This document shows positions 47,824 to 63,819 of a stretch of DNA of 64,000 nt, piece by piece. A model generated the notes under the pieces. The model saw only the letters and a list, made by a program, of their open reading frames with translations, had not been told where the DNA came from and ran no database searches. The stretch's first letter is position 1. The number at the start of each line of letters is the position of its first letter. Source of the DNA: Mastigias papua (lineage: Eukaryota > Cnidaria > Scyphozoa > Rhizostomeae > Mastigiidae); NCBI GenBank assembly GCA_964019165.1, contig OZ025267.1:20819185-20883184 (forward strand). The letters are read 5' to 3'. Made by a program: the position numbers and the translations under genes.

Positions 47824-49672
47824 AACTTCTGATACTACTACCAAAATCAATCAATTTCAAGACTACCAAACATCTTATCACATTGTCACTCTTCGCTCTC
47901 TAACTGAGAATTATTTGAATAACAATAAAGGCCTTCTATACGTTTGTTATGTAGACTTTAAAAAAGCTGTTGACTCCGTGGATCATAAACTGCTGTTGCA
48001 GCAGCTTGTTACATACGGAATAAAAGGCAATTTCCTAAGAGTTATCTCGTCTCTTTATGACAAAGTTAAATCGTGTGTAAGGGGTAGCCATAGCCTAACA
48101 AATATGTTCCCATGTAACAGAGGTGTACGGCAAGGGTGCCTTCTTAGTCCCGTCCTCTTTGCTTTATATTTGAACGATTTGAATCGCCACATTAAGGCAT
48201 CTTCTCAGGGGTTATTGGTGGATGATATACCTGTTCGCTCACTTTTATATGCCGATGATCTTGTTCTAATAGCAAAGGATAGAAAAGATCTTCAGTCACA
48301 ACTGGATGCATTACATAAGTTTTCAAATTCTCTTAAAATGGAAGTGAACATGGACAAAACTAAAGTCATGTTGATTCAAAAACAGAAATCTCGTGCTAAA
48401 TCCAAGAAAAATAAAACTTGGAAAATAGGTGACAAAGAGATTAAAGAATGTGTCTCTTATAAATATTTGGGTGTCACGATAAAATCAAATGGCTCTTTTT
48501 CAATACATATCGATATAATAAAAGAGAAAGCTCATAAAGCCTACTTTTCCCTTATTTCAAAAAGCAAAGAATGGGGGGTTCCAGCCACGTCTTTTTCTTT
48601 ATTTATTTGACCATACCATTGCTCCTATTCTAAATTATGCATCAGAAATATGGGGTTTGGACAAATGGTCTATATTAGAAACGCTTCACCTTAAAGCATG
48701 TAAATATGCTTTGGGTGTTCGATCAAGTACGACTACTGATGCCGTCTATGCTGAACTAGGAAGAGTAAGTCTCCAGTGCCAAAGACATATAAATATTCTA
48801 AATTTTTTCGCTAGGTTATCTTCTTTAGACTCGAAACGTTACGCTAGTAAAGCTTTATCTATGCTTACAAAAGATGCAGACTATGGTCGTTTTAACTGGG
48901 TATCTCATGCTCGCGACCTTCGGGTACAATATGAAATACAACAAGCGGATACTCGGTCAGTAATTAAAACTAAGGTCATTAGGCACTTTAAATCAGAAGT
49001 ATTGCATAGGTTAAATGAACATATAACTGAAGACAGAAAACTGCATTTATTCGCCTCATTTAAAACAATTTACAAATTTGAGTCCTACCTTGACTATATA
49101 CAAGATTTTAGTGTTAGATGTACATTAGCAAGACTTAGGCTCAGTGCTCATAACCTACAAGTTGAAACAGGACGATTTAATAAAACCAAAACCCCTAGAG
49201 ACCAAAGATTTTGCCTGTACTGCAAAACCCTGAATATTTTCATAGTCGAAGATGAAATCCACTTTCTTTTAGTTTGCTCCCTATTCAACGAGGAACGACA
49301 AAAGTTCTTAGAAGAAATCCATAAAAAATTCCCAGCTACAGTCTTACTGAACGACCGCAATATGTTTTTATGGCTTATGAGCCAAGACGATTACATTATA
49401 ACAAAATGTATCGGGATGTTCTGTAAAACATCCTTTACTAAGAGATCCAAATTTTTGAGTAACCCTAAAAGCACATACTACTCTTGTAGCTTTATATATT
49501 TCGTATATTAGTTAGTTATCTATGTATTACAATAATTATATTATCACTTTTGTATACACTTATAACAGTACTATATTACTGTTGAGTAGATACAACGTAT
49601 TTCAACACTCGCTGTAGATATGTATTCAGTTAAGGGCCATCCCGGCCTAGATACTTGAATTACAAAAAAAAA
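47824..49672 (+). mobile_element. 5'-truncated non-LTR retrotransposon inserted in the satellite array
   Basis: The insertion begins after satellite ending GGTTATAGCC and ends with nine A residues (49664-49672). Satellite then resumes with TAGCCTTAC, so a 5-6 bp target-site duplication (TAGCC or ATAGCC) is possible. It holds an RT gene lacking its N-terminus, then a short AT-rich 3' UTR with a GGCC-ATCCC-GGCC hairpin about 25 bp before the A tract. Endonuclease and ORF1 are absent, as expected for 5' truncation during target-primed reverse transcription. The first 37 bp include 18 bp identical to the satellite. Confidence 0.85.
47861..49511 (+). pseudogene. Reverse transcriptase of the LINE, frameshifted and 5'-truncated
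   Basis: Frame 1 (to 48610) holds the RT palm: YVCYVDFKKAVDSVDH (first catalytic Asp), RGVRQGCLLSPVLFALYLND, LLYADDLVLIA (catalytic YADD) and the YKYLGVTI thumb-side motif. Coding similarity starts at about 47861 without an ATG, within the RT fingers. The frame breaks near a run of six G at about 48574 and resumes at +1 with an open frame to 49511, containing NYASEIWG, a CxxC...DEIHFLLVC zinc-knuckle-like motif typical of LINE C-termini, and the stop. One extra base explains the break. No other stop interrupts either half, so the copy is young. The exact clade is not assigned. Confidence 0.85.
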
Positions 49673-49797
49673 TAGCCTTACTTTTTGGCCAAAAATGCCT
49701 CATTTTCATCACTTTTCAATCTGCAATCAAAATCAATCAATTTCAATTTTGGTCATTTTTCGGCAAAATACCAAGGTTATAGCTTTACCTTTGTTGC
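49673..49797. repeat. Last satellite monomer beyond the LINE insertion
   Basis: A 107-bp monomer plus a few bases continues in exact register from the sequence before the LINE (TAGCCTTAC onwards) and ends after GGTTATAGCTTTACC. The sequence beyond is unique, so this is the original right edge of the array. Confidence 0.92.
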
Positions 49798-52700
49798 GAA
49801 AATTTGTTGCTATGTGGAATATCTGTAGATCATTGAGAGAAAATAGGTTGTTGAAAGGAAGTTTATCTGACAAAACAGATCTCTAAGAGTTGCTAGGACT
49901 CTTAGTAGAGTACAATGTGAACTGATGAATCTTTAAGCAAGTTAAATGTAAAGAATTTTGGACTCGTATCGTTACTAGCAGAAGCTGGGAAAATCTCTCA
50001 AGCTAAAGAAGAAGGAAAAAGTTAATGTCATAAAGCGACCATATAGTATCGACATGTTTACAGGATGAAACAGCAGACCAATATTATATGGAATCTGACG
50101 AAGATTCAAGTGATTCTGATGATAGCGCAGATGACCTCGTTTTGTAAATACCACAGCATCAATTGAGATTCCTCTGGTGTGGAGGAGCTTCCTGACAGCA
50201 GTGACAGTGAATTAGATTAGCAAAAATCTGCAGAGTTGACTGTTACAACAACACGGGGAGGAAGGGTAGCAACTAACTACAGAGCAAAGGACTTTGAAAG
50301 TCTTGTTTACCTTGCCTTTTCCATCTTTATCTGCACGCCATCTTTTTTCACTTTTTGCCTCCTACCACAAATGCAGTGCCACTGGGGGTCTGGGGCGGCT
50401 TCAGCCCCCCCCCCCATTTGTTGCCAACCAGTGATGTCAAAAAAGCAAATGTTCTAAAGATAACAATTTTATTGGCTTCCCTAGCCCCACACTTTTTATT
50501 TGGTGGCGCTGTGCCTGCTACCAAGTATGCAAAACATTCACTATTGAACATAACACGCCTTCGAGGCTGGGGGGCTCTAGGACTCACTGTGGATCAATCA
50601 TGTGATGTTTCCTGGACAGGTAGTTGCTGGACACGCTGGATGGAGACCACAGACCACCTGTGTAAGCCTTAGTTAGCCGGTTTGAGGATACTCTTGTGTA
50701 CCACGAGGCGAATTACCTCTTCATTTATCAAAGAGCATACCAGAGGAGAGGAATTTTTGAGAAAGAGAGCACAATAACAGGTGGGTGTTGTTTCGTTGTG
50801 TAAAGGAGTACCACGAGGAATTTGTGTGAATGGAAACGGATTAGGACATATATGAAAATATGAAATAAATATTAGGACACTCTTTGTTAATCTAGGATGC
50901 ATATGCATATCGTAATATTGGAGGGACTTGAAAGAGTAGTTTCGTGTGAGGATGAGAAAGTGAATAATGACAAATTGAGCGTATCCTGATTCGATGGGAT
51001 GGACGCCTAGGCTAGGCCTAGTTGCTAAAGGCACCGCTCATTGCCTCAACGCTCGTTATCTCATTTTCAGTTCACAAAGCGAGCCTCAGATTGCCTAGAC
51101 GGTGATCGATTGCTATTGAAATAGGTGTACAATACTTTTCTTTCTCTTCCCTTATAAAGCGATAATTCTATGTAAGGTTGTGCACTTCTGCAGGTTATTG
51201 TGTATTGACAAGTCCAGGCAGCCGCCATGGTATAAAATGCTGAATACTGTACTGGTGCTTGGTCCGATGCAATCTTTGGTTTTTTTGTTCGTTAAGTCGC
51301 TAAAATAAATTGATCACAAGCCATCATGTCTATTATTAACGTTTTCATGATTTGATCACTGACATCTCATTTTGTTGTTGTGGATATTTTCATCATTTCC
51401 ATAATTATGAAGAGTGCCATTCGTTCAACTTATTATTATTATCCGGACCGCAGAGAGAGCCGATTTCGGCGAGATGTCAAGTGTGCGCACGAGCGAAGCA
51501 ACGTCAGGCATGGCAAGTTTACACTTGATCTCAGGTGTGCACTTAAAATACACGCTTGATTTGTTGCCTGGCAAAATATGGGATGATTCAGTTAATACGT
51601 ACGCACGAAGGGAGAGGGGGTCAAGCAGAAGCGTACGATTGCGTACAAGGAGGAAGGTTGCTCACATATTAAAGTACGTACGCAAAACAAAAAAGTTAAT
51701 CGCCTTTTCTGCATGTATCCTACAATATTTTCATTTGCAAAAAGACTTCGTCTTACCCTCCACCAATGTTGCAGAAGAGATCTTTTTCATAAAATACTAT
51801 TGGTAATGATCGTTTTACTTTTTCATTAGTGCTTAGAAAAGTTCTCCATGGTTTAGGATGGCTAGAAACTTTTCTTAAGAAATGGAGGGGGGTGTTCAAA
51901 TAACCGGAAGTACGCACGCAAGAGGGGAGTGTTGCGTCGCCTTTCAATAACCTGCCACAACCATTTCTAGGTGTGCAGTATCATTTGAGACGAAAATTCT
52001 TGAATGAGCAATTGCCAAGCTCTGTAGCAGGTTATTATCTATTTTCCATGGAAATAAAGACCGGACCTCGTACTGGACCTTCTACCAGTGTGTATAGTAA
52101 AAGTCATATGAAGGTGTTTGAAGCCATTATCTATCAGGGAACTGCAGCCATAGGCGCCGAGAAGTGGTGCTTGTGGTGGAAACTGGCTGGTGGCCCGAAC
52201 CTGAGAAAGCTCCCTAGAGGATATACCGTAAATCCATGAATTGGTCTCCTCTCGAAAAAGGAGCCCCTCTCGATTCAGACTTCCTTTTAAATACCCCCAC
52301 CCAATATTATCACAGGTAAATTAGCCCGCATAGGGTTAACTCAAAAACTTACGGTATGAAAACTGCTAGTTTGTGCTCTTGGAATATTCGACCAAAATAT
52401 TTTATTCCGTCATTACCTGCCTGGTTAGAAGGCTTTAAATATGACTGTCAAAGCAACACAGTTTTGAATAGGCGAGAAAATGGCCATTCCAATGAGGATG
52501 TCGTATCCACGAGGATGTGAATTCGAGTTTGTACTTCCTGAAGATCCACACACAGGGGTGACGCTAGGGGAGAGCTAAGGAGCTATAGCCCCAATCGGAG
52601 CATGCTAACCCCCGACGGGTTAAGAACTCTCTTCTCAGAGTTATTCCAGCAGTTCTAGCACTGTGCTATACCCTCTATACAAAGGGATAAACCCGCTCTC

Positions 52701-53207
52701 AATTCCCAACTGTCCTCAATTTCTATGGTGCTGTTCTAATCTCGCTTTTTCACTTAGTGCTTGTGTTTCCTTCTACTTGTTTGTCTGCTGTTTACACTAT
52801 GTCTGTATTTTTACTGCGCTTCTTCGTACGTGTTCTCTTGCACGTCCTTTATACACGTGATTTGTCATTTTTTGATATCCCATTTTCCTTCCCATATATA
52901 TATTTATACCTTCGGAGGACGACTCATGGACAGTTTGAAACGTCTTACTTATCCAATTTGTCACTGGACTGGTCTATTCTGGAAATATGTCGATTAAAGA
53001 CCCCGTATACACGGACCCCCTCTAAGTCCTACCACACATGGTTTCTCAAATAGTTGCAAAAATCACCCTTGAAATTAGAGCAATTTTAAGAACATTTGAA
53101 TCTAATATCATCAAAAGTTAAGCGTACAGTTTGGCAATCTAACCGATGTTTTGTAATTTCTCTTTGGATGTGGATGGGAACTCGAAAATGCTAGGTGTTC
53201 CTTAAGG
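49798..53207. other. Non-coding or degraded region
   Basis: Nothing identifiable apart from the short acidic segment listed separately. A C-rich tract near 50410 with a GGGGC/GCCCC hairpin, and open frames at 50355-50672, 51414-51806 and 51973-52239, have no family motifs. The region may be old transposon debris. Confidence 0.4.
50064..50147 (+). other. Possible acidic terminal exon or pseudogene fragment
   Basis: After a TTTACAG acceptor-like site, 27 in-frame codons rich in Asp, Ser and Glu (MESDEDSSDSDDSADD) end in TAA. A second acidic stretch (ELPDSSDSELD) follows at about 50180 in a shifted frame before TAG. This looks like the tail of a decayed gene or transposase, but no domain identifies it. 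Confidence 0.25.
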
Positions 53208-53528
53208 CAGGGGTGGGCAAACTTTTGAGTGCAAGGGCCATATTCACAATTTCTAAGTCTTTCTAGGGCCGCATAGTATGTTGCCAAATATTTCTCAATA
53301 CACAGAGTGGTATATAAGCAGCTATTGAAGTAGCGTTCTGTAATATAAACAGTAGAAACTTGAACTGAATCACACACATTTGGAGAACTAAGTTACGTGG
53401 TGACTAATTGTTATGAAAAGGACAATGTCAATGAAGTTATTGTTTGCTTCCTAACAGTTTTTGGCGGGCCGCTAGAAAGCACTTGGTGGGCCGCATGTGG
53501 CCCGCGGGCCGTAGTTTGCCCATCTCTG
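53208..53528. mobile_element. Non-autonomous hAT-type DNA transposon (MITE), 321 bp
   Basis: The terminal inverted repeats are CAGGGGTGGGCAAACT at the left and, on the other strand, CAGAGATGGGCAAACT at the right (14 of 16 identical). Flanking 8-bp direct repeats are CCTTAAGG and GGTTAAGG (6 of 8 identical), the size expected for hAT target duplications. The interior has GGGCCGC/GCGGGCC-rich ends and no coding capacity. Confidence 0.85.
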
Positions 53529-53716
53529 GGTTAAGGTGTAGAGAGGCTAAATATATATACTGTATTTCTGGACAATTTTCTCAATTCCCTGGCTGTTTAG
53601 AAGTGTTTGCGGGCGCGACACACCAAATTCCCCAGTAGAAACGCCTCTGCTTACTTTTTGTATGATCCGTCAGAGTTTTGATTCGTGGAAGGCTGTTGTG
53701 ACTAGATTGACACCTT

Positions 53717-54070
53717 TTATGCCAAAGATGCATGCCATGCCTTTGTCGTATTGCTTGGAGGCGGAAAAAACATGGAAAGTAAACGAACAATAATGTGTTT
53801 GAGTTTGTAGGAGACACAGGGTTGTGTGTCTGAAGACCTTAAAATTCCTTTCAATGTTTTCGAAAATGCTGTAAAGGTTTTAGCGTTGTCTGTGACAATG
53901 ACTTCGGGCATTCCACGGCGACCAGTAAATCTTTTAAAGCAAAGAAGAAACGACTCAACATTGAGATGAGATACAAGTTCGAGGTGCACTGCTCGAGAGA
54001 TACCGCAAGTAAAAAGAGCTACATACACCTTCTGGCTGGTACCAGACGAATTCTTTACAATGCTGTTCAA
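53717..54070 (-). mobile_element. BEL/Pao-type LTR retrotransposon integrase fragment
   Basis: The reverse-strand frame reads KVYVALFTCGISRAVHLELV, then FLLCFKRFTGRRGMPEVIVT and DNAKTF. This is the core of a retroviral-like integrase (rve) domain in the form typical of BEL/Pao elements. The second catalytic Asp (TDNA) is present. The first Asp region and the final Glu region are missing or out of frame, so it is an inactive remnant. No LTRs were recognised; more decayed parts may flank it. Confidence 0.8.
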
Positions 54071-54710
54071 CTGAAGTTAGGGCCTAAATACAGACACAAA
54101 AGATCGCACGTTTTGAGTATTCTTCGACTGTGATGTATTGCCAATCTACTATGAGTTATGTGGAGACTCGTTTAGGTCGCTTGGTTGTATGCGTTCTATA
54201 CGCGCATTCGTCCTGTTTGTTATTCATGCTTCCTTAGTTGGAGCTAGGCTGTTGCGTTTGCGAAAAACAGTGCTTGCGGTACGAACGCCATTCATCCCAT
54301 TTAGCCTGTGAGAAACTTATTGTCATTAGTATGTGAGATAATAACCTTATTTTAGCTGGATATCTGAACATCTGATGAACAGCTAGCAAATTGGATAAAG
54401 AAAGGTTTCATGGATTCCACTTGTAATGAGAGATGTATGCACTCTTTTAGCCGACTATCCTCTTTGAAACTCAACTGCAAATTTCATCTGACATTCTGTT
54501 GGGGGGCTTGTGGGATCTTTGATCCTACAATGTTCTATGAATAAAGGTGGGCCTAAGCTTGGGTGATACCCCTGCATGACGGCCAATGTAGATATGGAAT
54601 GCAAACTTGTAGCGCCTTTAATGTATCATTTGACAACTTTTTACGTAGTAGGATTACAATCAGTTCTCAGTGACGTCCTTCATTGCTTATTTGGGTACTT
54701 TCTATTTCAG
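54071..54710. other. Intergenic or upstream region of the GDH gene
   Basis: No recognisable gene. The stretch ends in a strong acceptor (TACTTTCTATTTCAG at 54696-54710) just before the GDH leader, so part of it may be a 5' UTR intron. Confidence 0.4.
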
Positions 54711-54753
54711 AACTGAAAAACAGATCGCTATTACTCGACTCGCAATGGATCAG
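54711..54753 (+). promoter_or_regulatory. GDH leader exon: short 5' UTR plus start codon
   Basis: This exon runs from just after a polypyrimidine-AG acceptor to the GTGAGT donor. It holds 34 bp of leader and the three codons Met-Asp-Gln. The acceptor in front implies an additional upstream 5' UTR exon, or a spliced-leader trans-splicing site if the species uses one. Confidence 0.65.
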
Positions 54754-57128
54754 GTGAGTTAACCATTTGGATATCAATAAAATGTAAGCATAATTCTGAG
54801 GCAGTCTAGTGCTATAGCCTTCATGGAGGGACCTCTTAGAAACTTATTTGCATGGTTTCCACAATACTGTAAGGCCGTATCTTTGATTTAATTTTTACTC
54901 TGAGTTATGCCTCGTTTTTGACGATATAGTTGGTTATTTTGGACGTAGTAGGACCTATACAATAAGTAAAGTGACCAGTTGACACTTTTGGCTTTACTGT
55001 CCAAGGAGATTACCATTTTGGGTGGATCCTATGACGTCGTCCATGAATCCAGCACATGGCGCCTTAGTATTAGGGTGTGTAGTGTGGCCTTTATAGCTGG
55101 GCTTAAGTTTGACCTCTTATCTTCTCAAACTGACCATTGTGAACATAGAGGCCAATTTGAATGAAGTCATCGTCAGCGATATCATCAGCGAATTCGCTAA
55201 ACGTGTCAAGTGTGTCAACTGAATCAAAATATAACTCCGGCCTCTCTCTCACTGGCTCTGTTCATAGCGAATTTGCTGGGAAATTTAATTCCTTTGAACT
55301 TTGAAGAAACAACAGACATCCCAAATGCTGGCGAATTCGCTGAAGATTGCACTCAATTGGAACTGGCCTAAAGAGTAAGAACAGCATTGTCACAGAGTTA
55401 TAGTAGCATTACTGATCAGGCTATACTGACAATATTTTACATGAAACGTTTGCGTGACGGATTACTGGAAGAATGTAATAAAACTGGGATGGAGTAGTTC
55501 TTTCATTTGGCGGAACTTTCAGATTGTCTTTGCAATGAACATAATCAACTACTCATATTCCTGACCAGTACCTCCCCAATTCTACATATTCCAGTATTCT
55601 ACGTTCCATAGTTTAGGATTGCCGCGGTTATCTGCTTATGTAGACCGTACGGCCAATTTCACTTGAAACGAGTGCCGTCAACCTAACCGATTCGTTTCAG
55701 TGGAAATTGCCTGTCTAATAACCCACTGTGGATCGAATATATCTGAATTACGTTATCCTTAATATGAATAACTTCACTGCATTTCAGGTACCTTACAAAT
55801 CAGCTGAAGAACTGTTCAGCAAAGTGGTAGCAAGAGATCCTGATCAACCAGAGTTCCATCAGGCTGTCAAGGAAGTTATTGAGTCTCTATGGAATTTCTT
55901 GGTAGCTAACCCTAAATATTTTTCAAGTGGCCTAATGGAAAGATTCGCCGAACCAGAGCGTGTCATAATATTTCGAGTTCCATGGATGGACGACAAAGGA
56001 AATGCGCACGTCAATCGTGGATTTCGTGTGCAATTCAATTCATCAATTGGACCATACAAGGGTGGGTTAAGGTTCCACCCGACTGTCAACCTCAGCATTC
56101 TCAAGTTTCTTGCTTTCGAACAAGTGCTAAAAAACAGTCTGACGCAATTGCCCATGGGCGGTGGAAAAGGTGGTTCCGATTTTAATCCAAAAGGAAAATC
56201 TGACGCAGAAGTGATGAGATTCTGCCAGTCATTCATGACAGAACTGGCCCGACATATTGGGCCAGATACTGATGTACCTGCTGGTGACATAAATGTCGGA
56301 GGAAGGGAAATTGGTTATCTTTTTGGGCAATACAAGCGTATTAGAAACGAATTTACCGGAGTTCTGACAGGGAAAGGTCTGACGTGGGGAGGAAGTCTGC
56401 TACGACCAGAGGCAACTGGTTACGGCTGTGTTTACTTCTTATCAGAAGTACTGAAGCACGCTGGGAAGGATATCAAGGGCAAAACAGTGGCCATTTCAGG
56501 ATCTGGCAATGTTGCTGTTTTTGCCGCTGAAAAAGTCATCCAACTAGGAGGGAAGGTTGTCACGTTGTCAGATTCTGGCGGTTCAGTGTTCTTTCCTGAC
56601 GGCATCAGTCTAGACATGATTGAGCAGGTCAAGGATCTGAAGTTTAATAGGCGTGGAAGGATTGAAGAAATAGCCAAACAGCACAACTTGAAGTTTTACA
56701 AGAACGAGCGACCATGGGTAATTAAATGTGATGTTGCACTGCCATGTGCCACGCAGAATGAACTAAGTAAGGCTGATGCAGAACAGTTGGTAAAGAACGG
56801 CTGCATCGCGGTGGTGGAGGGCGCAAACATGCCAACTGAGGCGGATGCTGTGCATTTTTTGCAGCAAAATAAGGTCTTGTTTGCCCCAGGGAAAGCATCA
56901 AATGCAGGAGGCGTTGCAGTCAGCGGGCTGGAGATGAGTCAGAACAGCACGAGGACATCGTGGACTAAGCAGGAGGTTGATGTAAAGCTGCAGGGGATCA
57001 TGCAGAACATTCATTACACTTGCGTAGAGTATGGTAAAGATGGTGATGTGGTTGATTATGTGCGAGGTGCTAACATTGGGGGTTTTATTAAGGTTGCTGA
57101 CGCCATGTTGAGTGCTGGTGTTGTTTGA
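54745..57128 (+). CDS. NADP-specific glutamate dehydrogenase, small hexameric type (two coding exons)
   Basis: The enzyme makes glutamate from 2-oxoglutarate and ammonium with NADPH. Coding exons are 54745-54753 (ATG GAT CAG, donor GTGAGT) and 55788-57128, giving 449 residues, close to the 447 of bacterial GdhA. Met-Asp-Gln equals the bacterial N-terminus. This start is therefore preferred to the in-frame ATG at 55728, which lies in the intron and would add 20 residues unlike the family. Visible motifs are GPYKGGLRFHP (Lys94), PMGGGKGGSDF (Lys130), PAGDINVGGREIG (Asp170), the Rossmann GSGNVA (241-246), SDSGG (NADP type), EGANMPT and APGKASNAGGVAVSGLEM. The frame is intact, so the enzyme is probably functional. 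It lacks the antenna and mitochondrial leader of animal GLUD1, so it is presumably cytosolic. It resembles bacterial, fungal and protist enzymes, suggesting lateral acquisition followed by gain of an intron. Confidence 0.95.
54754..55787 (+). other. GDH intron 1 (1,034 bp) with repeated AGCGAATTCGCT palindromes
   Basis: It starts GTGAGT and ends CTGCATTTCAG. A perfect 12-bp palindrome AGCGAATTCGCT lies at 55187-55198. Close copies lie at 55266-55277 (AGCGAATTTGCT) and 55331-55340 (GCGAATTCGC). No coding segment was seen. Confidence 0.7.
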
Positions 57129-57812
57129 GTTATAATTTGTGATGCTCTCTGATTTAGATCAAGAGCAATGAAGATTTGAGTGTTATTGTTAAAAAACGAT
57201 TCTAAGATGATTTATCCTCTTTGATTTATAACGTAGACAGGCTTTGATCTTTGAAGGAGGGTTGCAGATCCTGTATATGGTAATTTTAAGATAACTTGGG
57301 CAAATTATTTTAGCTGTAATGGATCCCGATATATTAGAACTAAAAAAAACCTTAAGCTTAAATCCAAATCTTTGAAATATATGGTTTATTAGATTGTGAA
57401 TATTAAATAAAATCGACACAGGACAATTGAAAATTTGATGAGAAACAACTTTAGTCGATTAAGAGGCTTATATATTGTCTTAATTGATGCGACAACATGA
57501 AATGAGATATTCATATGGCTAGATTAAGTTTTTATGATAAATAGTTATTATTTCAATTACTACAATTATGACATTCTTCAATGCTCAGATGTTCTATTGC
57601 ATTTTTTGCCAACAAAGTGAGCGATGATCAAATATTCTTGATGGCCATTTGCATAGTTCTATAGATGGCATTTAGCAGCGGTGCAGTCCGCATGGTATCT
57701 GGTCGATTGTCCGTCCGTACGGCTTACAAGAGCGATGCACATCGTGTCGAGGCGTTCGACTCATATGAGTGATTTTCTGCTGGCCTATCTATATCCACTA
57801 AATTCTCAAGTG
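57129..57812. other. Convergent 3' intergenic region between GDH and INTS9
   Basis: About 680 bp separate the two stop codons. Apart from the opposed candidate poly(A) hexamers at 57385-57411, no feature was recognised. Confidence 0.5.
57406..57411 (+). terminator. Candidate polyadenylation signal of the GDH gene
   Basis: AATAAA 278 bp after the stop codon. On the opposite strand an AATAAA (plus-strand TTTATT, 57385-57390) could serve the convergent INTS9 gene, although it lies more than 400 bp beyond that stop. Confidence 0.45.

Positions 57813-63819
<6,007 letters not shown>

Noticed and set aside
17096..47903. Hundreds of overlapping forward open frames of 64-246 codons (MAKNASFSSLFNLQSKS-like)
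   Set aside because: They are three-phase translations of the 107-bp satellite monomer, each ended by the same TAG; nothing indicates expression or selection.
51414..51806. 130-codon forward open frame
   Set aside because: Basic and low in recognisable motifs; no context or homology signal, so probably chance.
55728..55787. ATG at 55728 as the GDH start
   Set aside because: The 20 residues it adds do not resemble the family. A CTGCATTTCAG acceptor follows, and an upstream exon supplies Met-Asp-Gln in phase.
55859..56686. Minus-strand open frames opposite GDH
   Set aside because: Shadows of the highly constrained GDH coding sequence.
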